Program-made: the position numbers and the translations under genes
Shown here: one piece after another, positions 47,025 to 57,793 of the stretch
Layout of the letters: each line of letters begins with the position of its first letter
Numbering within the stretch: position 1 is the first letter of the stretch
DNA from: Typha latifolia
Lineage: Eukaryota > Streptophyta > Magnoliopsida > Poales > Typhaceae
Length of the DNA: 64,000 bases
Assembly (NCBI GenBank): GCA_019914945.1
Contig: CM034108.1
Coordinates: 9,922,280 to 9,986,279, forward strand
Reading direction: 5' to 3'
The notes under the pieces: generated by a model
Told to the model about the DNA's origin: nothing
Seen by the model: the letters and a program-made list of their open reading frames with translations, nothing else
The model's database searches: none

Positions 47025-47425
47025 CTGCAATAGATTGCAAAATTAATTAGAGAACACATAAAAACTAGTGAAAATTTACTAAAATGAATCGTATAAACTT
47101 GCACTACATTTGAAGTAGACCAAACAATTTATGCCATTACGACGAAATATTACAAATATAGTGGCAGACTCAGCGTAAATTATTGAGCAAAGACGAAACC
47201 TTGAGAGTTACTATCACAGTCGGTTGGCAAATAATTGCACCTCTTACGTTTAGGATTCCATCTAAGAGAATTATAATGAGACGTTCTCTAAATAATTGCA
47301 CCCGAAACACGAAGAAAAAGAAGAACGATCGGTAAAATCTCCACTCCAAAAGACAAAAGAAAGTAATCCACCAGAAAGAAAACCCCAAGAAACCAAAATC
47401 CCATATCACCCCGAGATCAACTCAC
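47025..47425 (-). other. Likely 5'UTR intron of the PPR gene
   Basis: On the minus strand a leader containing TTAGGGTTTCGTCGCC (about 47465) ends in a strong GTGAGT donor (47425-47420). A matching acceptor, CTATTGCAG, ends at 47025, about 130 bp before the PPR ATG. The TTAGGGTTT wording is common in plant leaders of organelle-protein genes. Inferred without transcript data. Confidence 0.5.
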
Positions 47426-47929
47426 CCCACGAGCAGCTGGAATCGATTGCATTGGCGACGAAACCCTAAGCCAAGAGTTTCCTATCGTCCGATTTTCTTT
47501 TTGCTTTCTATCATCAGCTTTCGGTATCTCCGACTCTCCGTTGCTTCGGCGGGCAGCCTTCGAGCAGAGGTGGTGGAACGAGAAATGAGAGGATTTAGGA
47601 TGGCCGTGGGATAGAGTTAATAGGGTTTAAGCAGGGAGAGATCAGATACTATAGATAGTAGCTCTATATATATATATATTAATATTTATTTGAGTTTATT
47701 GAGCGGAGTCTCTGAGTGAGCCAGCTTAAAACTTGGGTTCAGTTCGAACCTAATAATGAGGAACTGGCTCTGCTTAGCTACATTCGAACTGAGCCTGAGC
47801 CCGAGCCCGAGCCCGAGTTGCTTATTTATTTTGACTGCCTATTGATAACCCACCAAACTCAAGAAGATGCTGTGAGAAGTTTTGTGCAACAATCTAATAA
47901 GCAAAGTTAGATGAGACGAATTATAAATT
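47426..47929. other. PPR upstream region and short GAGCCC repeat
   Basis: It holds the presumed first PPR leader exon (to about 47590), a TA-rich tract (47668-47680) and a (GAGCCC)n tract at about 47793-47817. The open frame over the latter is a low-complexity Glu-Pro run and not a gene. Confidence 0.5.
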
Positions 47930-49875
47930 TCTTTTTAAAAAGAAACTAGAAGATTGCATTAAGAAAGCCAGAGGCTCAAAATACATCCTAATTGTACCAA
48001 AAAATACCTATTTCAAGTACGTCACTATTCAAAATGGATTTGAATTCAAGCATATCTGAGCTATCTCAACAAAAACTGAAATCTATACATTTACTGTAGC
48101 CTACTAACTAATGAGCTACTTTGTTTGCAACCTGATAGACATGCTGAAGTTTAAAATTGGCGAAAGAAGTGCTTAGATTGTAACAATCCTCCATAAGACT
48201 TTTAAATCTCCACGAACAATTTTTCTGCTTAACTAGATTAACTAGCGTATGAGAATTAGTTTCGAACACTACATCCTAACAGCTAATCTCCTTAGCTCTT
48301 ATCATGGTTTCTCTTAGTGCCCAAGCTTCTTCTGAGTATATTGCATCAAATGTATGCATTAGAATCTTTGATAATCCACCCTCCACTACCCTTCATTGTT
48401 GTAGGATCAAAAGAACCATCAATGTTAATCTTAATTGATCCGAGGCTTCCGGGGTGCTATCTACTTTCATTAGAACTATTAGCAGAGATGGACTTTGCTC
48501 TATCCAAATCTTGGAAATAATCAATTGTCATCGTTAACATATTTCTCCAAAATTGATAAACAGAATGATTTGATTCCTTAAACAAATAAGCATTATGAAT
48601 TTTCCATAATTGTCATAAGGATTTTGCAATGATAGCGAGAATAAAATCATTGTTCGAGTTATCTTGATTATCTTTTTCCTTAATCTAATCTCTCATAAGC
48701 CAATCCCTATTAAAGGAGAATCGAATTCCGAAGGCAATCTTGCAATCAATAAAAATATACTCAATGGTTTCTACATCTAAACCACATGTGTTACATCTAG
48801 GGTCCACTGGAATGCCAATTTTAAGGAGTCTATCTTTAGTCGGTACTCTTCCCCTCATAAGTTTTCATAAAAAATAATTTAATCATCGCAGCAACATTTA
48901 TTTTCCAAATGAAATCCCAACTTTGCTCAATATTGAGATAATTCAACGAGTTTCTTTCAAGAAGAAACTTGTTTGCAATGATAGCAAGAATAAAATCATT
49001 GTCCGAGTTATCTTAATTATCTTTATCTTTTTCTTTAATCCAATCTCTCATAAACCGATCCCCATATCGAATTCCCAAGTCAATCATAGAGAGATCCCAA
49101 ACAACGGGCAATCTTACATCAATAAAAAAATATACTCAATGATTTTTGTATCTAAACCACACATGTTACATCTAGGGTCCAGTAGAATGCCAATTTTAAA
49201 GAGTCTATCTTTAGTCGGCAATCTTCCCCTCATAAGTTTCCATAAAAAAATATTTAATCCTCTAGGCAACATTTATTTTCCAAAGAAAATCCCAACTTTG
49301 CTCAATATTGGGATAATTCAACGAGTTTCTTTCAAGAAGAAACTTGTAAGCAAAATTCACAATTGGAAGGCCTTTATTATCATATGGCCATACCCAAGAG
49401 TACCGTGTAGGGAACCTTAGCAACTCTATATCCAAAATCAAGTTCGGAACAGCGGTCCAAACCAAAAATAGACCCTATCGGCATTCCAGATGCCATGAAG
49501 CATTAATCTAGTCACCTTCCTAGATCCAAACTTAATGTCCATATTTAAGTAAGTTGGCTTCCAAGCAATTGGCAAAGTGAAAATCCATGAAACCTGATAG
49601 ATATTAGTTGATCTACCATACCGAATAAAATGAGTAGAACCATCCCTTAGATGAATAGCAGAGTTATAGAAATGTTTATAAAAACACAAAACAATGTTCT
49701 CTTTTTTCCGTTTGCTCCATAATTGAAACTTTTCATACTTAAAAACCATTAACCTAACCCACATAGTATTATCATATCTAAGCATCTAAAAATTCTTTGG
49801 AGCCATAAAAGTCCACCGAGCAATTTTAAGATCCCTAATATTCAATGCATCTCTATCTTTAGGCAAGTTTACAAT
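47930..49875 (-). pseudogene. 3' half of an antisense LINE: RT tail, zf-RVT, RNase H
   Basis: From 49870 leftwards the minus strand reads VNLPKDRDALNIRDLKIARW, LRDGSTHFIRYGRSTNIYQ, WVWPYDNKGLPIVNFAYKFL and WDFLWKIN. LPTKDRLFKIGILLDP with RCNMCG follows (zf-RVT Cys pair), and near 48280-48100 the RNase H piece SHTLVNLVKQ-like. The frame is broken in many places. An A-rich stretch on the minus strand near 47930 may be its 3' tail. It continues the LINE interrupted at 55644. Confidence 0.75.
48625..49347 (-). repeat. About 350-370-bp tandem duplication in the LINE zf-RVT region
   Basis: TTGCAATGATAGC starts units at 48625 and 48974. Both contain CATGTTACATCTAGGGTCCA (with small changes) and end TTTCAAGAAGAAACTTGT. 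The duplication doubles the zf-RVT segment. Confidence 0.9.
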
Positions 49876-50478
49876 TGTAACGCCCCCACCCGGCATAGGC
49901 ACGTGCACGCCCACGCGCTCACACAGCACGCGCGGCGCACGTGACAAGTCGGGTGAGGCCTGTCACGCACAAATACTCTCCTATGCACATATAATCATGA
50001 CATCATCAAATAAAACCTGCTAACCTATCCATAATCACATAATTCATCACCAGATAAATCATACAATTAACCAAATAAACCTATTAACATATGAATATCA
50101 CAGTCCACAATAATATACATTAAACCACTACATAATCTGGCAGGACCCACACAGGCCACAACAAACCATCAAGATACAATTAAAATAACTAATACAAGAG
50201 TACGCCATGATTCGACCTATATCATACAGATCATCGTCTAATACAATAGAGTACAAATATCAAATACTGGTACAACTCAATTTCTATATAAATTATCATC
50301 TATACCGTCTCGCATCTATAGCTTACCTCATCTTTACTCTAAAATATCTTATCAGGGTATCTCAAGACGGTATCACGTACCATAATATCTGTGGGGGTTA
50401 AAAAGAAAGAAATAAAGAGAGTCATGAGCAAAAGGCTCGGTGAATAGACCTTACCCTGAATCAGTAATGTCAAACAGA

Positions 50479-53151
50479 GAGTATGAAACACCAAAACCTC
50501 CAAATACACGTGTAAACCGCGTGGGTAAATCCCCCCACGTGGTGCTCACATGACCTGTCAGTACAAGGAGTTCACAAGGCATACAACAGCACAAATTCAC
50601 CATAAATAAACTCAACTATAAGAGTCCGGATACAAGTTCCACAGGTCACAACAAGCCTTCTAAATACACATCTAAAATACAATGCTAAAGTCCAAAATAC
50701 ATCATCAATCATAACGCCCTCGCAGGGGCTTAATACAACTAATAAACATACTGAAAAGGAAAGGCAGCTACTCCTCGCTACCCGCACCTACGTCCCCTAG
50801 CTCTAAAATAATGCCACCAAGAGATGGTGAGCTTACAGCCCAGCGAGTAGAATCCATACCATCTAAAATAATGAAATCGCATGTGTATATACATTGTATG
50901 CCTATATTTGCTAGCAATAACAATATGCTTGTTGAAAAGACTTAACATGAGTTACTAAATCAATGCAATCGATAAAGATTATTAGTCACTATCTTGGAAC
51001 ATGCTAGTTCCTAACGTATCAAGATAAATCCACACAGATATAAAGCTTGGTACAATCTCTTATTCGTACACGTTTCAATCATAGTGTTTACATGTTATGT
51101 ATAGCAATAAAAGAGCAGTTTAGTCATCTCATGCCTACCAAAGTATTAATCATACTTATCATTACTCACCGAGCTATTTACCGCACATGGTAAATACTCT
51201 CAAGAAATAATCATTCATCACATAACCAACCATCATCTTATACATCGAGGGGGATATATACATATCTAGCGGTAATGCCACCTACACGTGTATGGCGACA
51301 CTACAAGTGACCGGTTGTCTGTGGCCATCAGACTAAGGACCCCGGTCGTAAGCCATATCTCACTCTCTCTAAATCATCACCGCCCTTAGTAGGAGAATTG
51401 GGAGCCCTCGGCTTGTCAACAGACACCCTAACCCTGCGTCGTCGGGTACCGCTAGAGTTATATCCCCGTCTCACAATCATGTTCTTCAGTTCTAACTATG
51501 CAGTATAACTATCTGAATGCCACACAGGCTTCTGACCTCAAGTGTAGATAGCTAATAGTATAGAAACCGACTACTAATGATAAGTAAAAGTGGTGCAGTG
51601 TCTATGAGTGTATAAAGCATGTCATAGTCATCATGATCGTTAAATTCTATATTCACAATATATATATATATATACATGCAAGGGTATATCATACATGATA
51701 CATGTAGAGCATCATCACAATAATGCTTAGGTTATATGAACATTCTCCTAATATCATGATGAGCAAATTATCAATAACTGCATATATAAAGATATAACAT
51801 GGTATACTAAATGCATGTATTAATACCGACATTTCCTACGGTGTCATGACAGGTATAATGATTGTAACTACATTATTCTAGATTTGTATAACTCTACTCG
51901 CCTGGGGTTCCCATAGTATGCTAAATCTCATCAGCTAGTCGGCTCTTCCGAAATCCCAAAATCCTCCTCACGCGGTTTAATCCTATTAGTTCATGCAAGT
52001 AACGCCATATGTAAGATTAGCGAATTAATAGAATTAATTATCTTATTAGAGAAATTATGTTTAAGCATATACATGAGTTGAGGGTCTCATAGGGTGAGTC
52101 CTATGTTATCCTAAAAATTCACATGATAATAAATTGTCATTACTGGGGTTAGGCTAATTAAATTGGGTGAAAATGAATAAACAGGATTATAGGGTCCAAA
52201 TGGCCCCAAATGGGCTAGGCTAGATATATTGGGTTAAGCTCAAACCTAACCCAATAGGCAAGAGAGCCTTGGTGGGCTGTAGTCCAACTGCAGCCCACAA
52301 GGTTGCATGAGGTGGGCTGGGGGAGCAATCACAGCCCACCACAAAAGAGTTGGTGGGCTGCGGTCTGCAGCCCACTAAAACCAGCTTAGTGGGCTGCAGA
52401 CCAGTGCAGCCTACTAAAGGGGGGATGGGTGGGGGTTTGTTTAACCCCCACCCTCCCACACCATCTCCTCCCGAGGGAAGGAGATCGAGGTGGAGAGAGG
52501 AGGTCCACGGGGCTGCGGGGTTGCGAGCAGCGCAGCATGAGGCCGGCGGCGCAGCACGAGGCCGGCGACACGGCTACGAGGCCGGCGGTGCAGCACGAGG
52601 CCGACGGGTAGGTAAGGGGAAAAAGGAGGGGAGAAGGGCCCGACGGCGGTGGGCCGCGCTCCATGGCCGGTGGCCATGGGGGGTCCTTCCTTCCTTCAAT
52701 AAGGGCCCGAAGCCCATCTAGGGAGAGTTCCTCTCCTCCCACCGGAGCCCTTAGACCGGCGGCCGGACGCGGGGGTCGCGCCGCCGAGGACAATCGCGAG
52801 AGGGAGAGGAGCAAGCTATCGAGACTTAATGACGAGGTTGAGGCTTACCGCGATCTGCTCGCTCGGCTTCGTCGGTTCCGACACTTCGTTAGCTCCGGCG
52901 TCGGCAACCCGTGAGAGAGGGAGAGAGGTAGTGAGGTGGAGGAGAAAATGGGGGGGTCGGGATGACTGCGGTGAGAGGAAGAAGAAGATAAGGGAGATGG
53001 GGAGGGTGGTGTGCACGGCAAGGGAAGGGGAAGAAGAAGGAGAAGAGAGGACGGGGGGGGAGGGTGGCAGGCACCTGGGACGCACGCGTTCAGCGCGTGC
53101 GTCGGGGAAATTTTTATTTTTTATTATTATAAATTGGTGTGTTACAGAGTA
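50479..53151. mobile_element. Probable solo LTR (inner) nested in the outer LTR
   Basis: GAGTA at 50479-50483 and 53147-53151 brackets a 2663-bp segment running from TGAAACACC to GGTGTGTTACA, whose ends are imperfectly inverted. It carries its own copy of the motif CAGCGAGTAGAATCC (50839), equivalent to the outer motif at 50431. That explains two such motifs in one element. A GC-rich half lies at 52240-53110. No coding domains were seen. Confidence 0.6.
52255..52425. repeat. Cluster of GTGGGCTGCAG words in both orientations
   Basis: Direct and inverted copies of GGTGGGCTG.AG and CTGCAGCCCAC alternate about every 25-40 bp inside the inner LTR. They could fold into several hairpins. Confidence 0.7.
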
Positions 53152-55574
53152 AATCATGTACTGGATAATATGAATCAGCAAGAGCATCATGTCATGAATG
53201 AGTATATAAATGTATCCTCAATAATATATAAATGAAAAGTAAATAATATGTCGTAACTGATAAAAGTATATAATTTTTGACAATGAGTAAACAAATTTCC
53301 ATGTTATACTATTATCACAACTCTCTCTTAAATATGATATATGATGCATGCCGACCATGACCATGCTATGATATCAAATGCAATAATATATAATGCATAT
53401 TGATCATTCGATAATTAGGTAACCTGATGATAATGAAATCATATGCATTTCTCAACATCACAATCATCACTGATATCTTGGTATAATATCATCATACTAG
53501 ACCATTGTGCACAGTCAACACCCGATACCCGGTCTCAACATCATGTCCGAAGGCTCAGAGCATACTCCGCGACCCACAAGAGTATCTCAAATATAATCAT
53601 ACCCCGCCACCCGCTAGGGTATCAACATCCATCCAGACCGGGCACCCACATAGTTGATAGAAACCTCGTGAGAATAACTCGTCACATATGTCATAGCAAA
53701 CGGCATGTGTCCGATTGTATGTGCGCACAGACTCAACTGACCTCGGACATGGGCCACGAGATATCGCATATTAGTGACCATAATCATCACTCCAAGCACC
53801 CCTAACCCTAGCGCCTACTCGGGTATCCTCCCGCTTTCTATCAACTATCATATCAATCATATTTCATATTTTCCTTCTAAATACCAGATCACATGCATAT
53901 ATCCAGTACGATAATGAGTCAATACATAACAGGAATTTAGGGGAATAGGAATCAAGAGAAAAATGATGCAATGTAGACTCCAACCATGTATCTGACATAT
54001 GCATACTCCTGTTAGTCTATCACATGCACACTCATACTAGAAATCACTCCGACACAAAATCATAACAGAATAATCATCTCTATTTATCATCACTATACTC
54101 ATATCCAAGATCAGCCTAATTCTATGCATGATAAAAATATACTCGATTGTCATCATTTCTAGATAAAGTCATATAATCATGCTGAAGGCCAAAACATGCA
54201 TGTACATAATATATACTATAACTTAATTTGAGAAAGACGTCTAGAGGATAAGACTACTCACACTTGATCAAAAGATGCAAACTATATATCCCTCACATCC
54301 GCCAATCAATCGAGTGACACTCATCGCTAGCAAGGTCCACGAGGTCTCAAATAAGGGGGTTAGGATCTGAAAATGTTTAAGTAATATAAAGTTAGTTATT
54401 TATCCAATTGGGATCTATTTGTGTAACATATGATGATCTATTAGGTTTAAAATTTCTTATTTTGTTTTTATTAAATAATTTGATCTATATCATATATTTA
54501 ATTATAATAATATTAATATGTTATTATTCTAATTATAGATTTATTTATAAAATCATAGTTTGCTAATTATATATATTAAGTATATAATAGTCAATCTCTT
54601 TTGATGAAAAACAAAACGTAAAAGAGCTATATGTACAATAATATAATTTAAAATACAAGCACCTATATTATATAATATTATATAATTATACTCTAATTAT
54701 TTTGTCACTACTACCCTTACTAAACAAATTAAGAGTTGCATATAAAATAATCTTTACTTAATCATGTAATATAAACATTAAGTAAGCCTAATATTATATT
54801 ACATACATAATAATGTATAATAAGTTGTACGTATATATATATACCTAATTATAAAGACATATATTAATCTAATAAAAATATATGAAGTTAAAAATATATT
54901 TATGTACAAATATTTATAATTATAATTAACTAAAATTACACTAATTACACTTATCTAATAATCATATTACTAAATATATCTATTCTTGAAAAATTAAACT
55001 AAAAATCTAATTTAGATTAACTAAATAACATAATGATTTAGACATGTCTTTTATTGCTAGAGAAGGTAAAATGAAGAGAAGAAGAAGAAGAAGAAGGAAG
55101 AGAGGGAGGCTCACCTCGGTGGTAGCGGCGGCGGTGGCGATGGTGACGACGGCGACAGCGGCAAGCTGGCGTCGATAAGAGAAGGAGAGAAAGAGAGAGC
55201 TCGAGAGAGAGAAGTGGTTGAGAGAGCTCGAGAGTTGTGATTGAGAGAGAGAGGCGGTGAAGGGGGTGCGGCGGCGGTAGGCCGATGTTGACGAGAGAGA
55301 GAGAGAGAGAGACCGAAAGAGAGGGAGAGAGAGAGGCAGTGAAGGAGGGGGAAGGGCGGCGACTACGACAGTGGTGGGGCTCGCCGCAGCCAGCTATCCC
55401 AGCCCGATTGGCCGGGCCAGCGGTTGTGGGCGCATGTGGCGCCCTCAACATGGGCCCACAAGTTGCATGGCACGAGCTCATGCCATGCAACACCAATTTT
55501 TTTTTATTTTTTATTTTATATATTTTTTTATTTCTTTCTTTTTGTCTCTTTTTTTATATTTAATTTATACATTA

Positions 55575-55620
55575 TTATTATTTATTTATTTCTGGTTATT
55601 ATTATTATTATTATTATTAT
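55575..55620. repeat. (ATT)n tracts
   Basis: Two runs of TTATTA units near the right end of the outer LTR, followed by about twelve T. Confidence 0.85.
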
Positions 55621-55648
55621 TTTTTTTTTTTTGAGTTATTACAACAAT

Positions 55649-56698
55649 ACTCCAATTAACTAAATGCAAAGCTTTAGCTTGCTTAGATTTCTCCCAGAGA
55701 AAGTTTTTAGACCGCATGGTACTATCATCAATAAACTAATCGGCATAACAACATTACGCAATTTGAAAGTAGGAATACCACTAATAGTAGAATTTATGAG
55801 CACAACTCTTCCTCTTCCAAGAGATAAATTATCTCGACGCAACCCAACAAGCCTACTGCCAACTTTTGGCAGTAGTATCTTCCTTAGTCTGTAACTCTGA
55901 ACCTCTTAGGAGAGAGCTCCACCCCCAAATATCTGAATATTTAAACACATTTTCATATCTCTAACTAAATCAGAATTACACCAAGAAGGTAAATAAAAAG
56001 TAGACTTATCTCTATTTATCTTCTGATTAGTAAGGCTATTATATATCTCAAATGCCTCATTAATGCACTCACAATTTTTCTTAGTAGCTTTAGTGACAAC
56101 AATAACATCATCGGCTTACATAAGATGACAGATTTTAAGATCTTTATCGACATTAAAATCATCTAACTTACTCTGCAGAATTCTATCATTAAGAAGATTA
56201 GATAAAATTTGCAAAATTAAAATGAACAGATAAAGCGACAAAGAATCCCTTCCCTAATACCAGACTTACCCTTGATCCATTTAGAAGTTGAGTCATTAAT
56301 AATAAAGATCATTCTTGTTTGCTTCAAGAGAATGGGTTATCTCTTGAGCAAGTAAGATGTTATCCTCAATATGTCTCCCTACCATAAAGACAAATTGCTC
56401 AGGAGACATGAGCTGCGACAACATATGTTTTATACTGTTAGCAAGCAATTTAGCAAGAAACATATAAGCCACATTACATAAAGATATAGCTCTATAATCC
56501 AAAACTCTAGTAGGATTTGATATTTTAGGAATCAAAGTAATGTAAGTATGGTTCCATGTTGCTGGGAGGCTACCAGCAATCTGAAATGGCCGCAAAGCTC
56601 TACACATCTCCAACCCCATATAGTCCTAGTACTTACAATAAAACTCAACATGAAAACCATCAAGGCCAAGGGTTTAGCTAAAGGCATACTCTACAGTG
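55649..56698 (-). pseudogene. 5' part of the antisense LINE: reverse transcriptase
   Basis: From 56690 leftwards the minus strand reads LGLDGFHVEFYCKY, then GSLPATWNHTYITLIPKISN, DYRAISLCNVAYMFLAKLL, MSPEQFVFMVGRHIEDNILL and LAQEITHSLEANKNDLYY. Near 55830 LSLGRGRVVLINSTISGIP follows. These are consecutive reverse-transcriptase blocks of a plant LINE. DNA around 56100-56250 holds the damaged catalytic region. The copy is cut at 56698 by a gypsy LTR, so its endonuclease and ORF1 are not in view. Confidence 0.8.
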
Positions 56699-57713
56699 TA
56701 CCACCTTAAATAATAAATAACAATATCATTTTTTTTAATCAAAACAATTATTAAAAATGTTTATACAATTTAACCTAAGAATAATTAATTTGGGCTAAAA
56801 TAAGCCCAAATCAATTGGGCTGGGCTGCTGGCCCGACCCAATCCAAAAGAAATCAACTAAATCGGATTGGGCCGAGGCCCAGCCGAATTAATTGAATTGG
56901 GCTCGGGCTAACCCGCAGCCCACCAACTTAAGTGATTTGGTTCGGGTTTGTGGATCCGAAATCCAAACCCGAACCGAACCCGACTTAAAAGGAAAAGGTG
57001 GTTGGCTCGGGTGAAACCCGAGCCCAGCCAACCCTTTTCTCCCCCCCTCGCGACCGACGCGAGAAGATGGCTGAGGGAGAGGGTGACCGCCGGCGACCTC
57101 TCGCCGGCGACCCCTTCACGACCACCTTCAACCTCTCCTCTCCCTCTCACCCTTCCTCTGTCGTCCTCACGAGGTGGAGGAAGACTTAGCACCGATGGCC
57201 GACGCGAAATCCAGCGCCGATCAGAGCCACGAGGGCCTCGTAGAAGACATCTCCGACACCTGGCTTGAAGCACGAAGCCTCCGGTGACGATGCGGTTGCG
57301 ACTCGAAGCCGCCGGCCGGCCAGATTTGCCGACGAGGCCGAATTCCGCAAATTAGGTATTTCGGATTTACCTATTTAATCTTTAATTAAATTAGAGGGGT
57401 GGAAGAGGGCTTACGGGGGAGTCGTGTGGTGGTCTCTGCTGGCTCCGGCGATGCTCCGGCTAGCCGATTCCACGGTGACGACTCCGTCGGTGAAGGAGGA
57501 AGAAAAGAGGGAGAGAGAGAGAGAGAAAAGAGGGCTTCGGGTTCCAGAGAGAGAGGATTAGGGCTAAATATAGATTAGGAGAGGATTAAATCTAATCCAC
57601 TTCGGATTAGATGAAATCCCCCCCAAATCAGCTGCGTGCTGGAGAGGGAGAGGGGAGGGGCTGCACGTGCAGAGCATGTGCACCCACCTCTATTTTGTTT
57701 TTTGGTTTTGACA
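56699..57713 (-). mobile_element. Truncated 3' LTR of the gypsy element
   Basis: 56699-56927 is almost identical to 63772-64000, the matching part of the 5' LTR. The minus-strand start TGTCAAAACC lies at 57713, just after the polypurine region. The other end, which in the 5' LTR has a further 1.2 kb down to TGTCACGACCC (62593), is missing here. LINE sequence begins directly at 56698. A deletion or aberrant insertion removed it. Confidence 0.75.
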
Positions 57714-57793
57714 ACTATTCCCAACAAAAAGAAATTTCGTCCTCGAAATTAAGATTAGTGTAATATAAGAATAAGGTAATACCGTAATAGTCG
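57714..57793 (-). other. 3' junction region with conserved AATTTCGAGGACGAAATTTC
   Basis: The minus strand reads AATTTCGAGGACGAAATTTC shortly after the polyprotein stop and before the LTR. This wording is commonly seen at this place in plant chromovirus-type gypsy elements. The polypurine tract itself is weak. Confidence 0.55.

Larger units (their letters stand above)
49871..55648. mobile_element. Probable solo LTR (outer) with 5-bp duplication ACAAT, interrupted by a second LTR
   Basis: ACAAT at 49871-49875 and 55644-55648 flanks a TG...CA element (49876 TGTAACGCCC to 55643 GAGTTATTACA). LINE coding similarity (ALHLVNWSIV then NLPKDRDAL) is continuous across it when the element is removed. 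There is no primer site or gag-pol inside. Without the inner insertion and its duplicated 5 bp it is about 3.1 kb. Wording such as GGCTCGGTGAATAGACC (50431) recalls Del/Tekay-type gypsy LTRs. Confidence 0.75.

Noticed and set aside
52350..53152. Several 80-140-codon frames in GC-rich DNA
   Set aside because: They lie in the GC-rich half of a non-coding LTR, in all frames and both strands, with Arg/Gly/Pro/Ala-rich content and no domains.
55038..55496. 152-codon minus-strand frame rich in Ser and Leu
   Set aside because: It derives from GA/CT microsatellite and GC-rich LTR sequence, with no recognisable domain.
56908..57273. Open frames on both strands in the gypsy 3' LTR
   Set aside because: They sit inside an LTR, and the two strands are mutual shadows.
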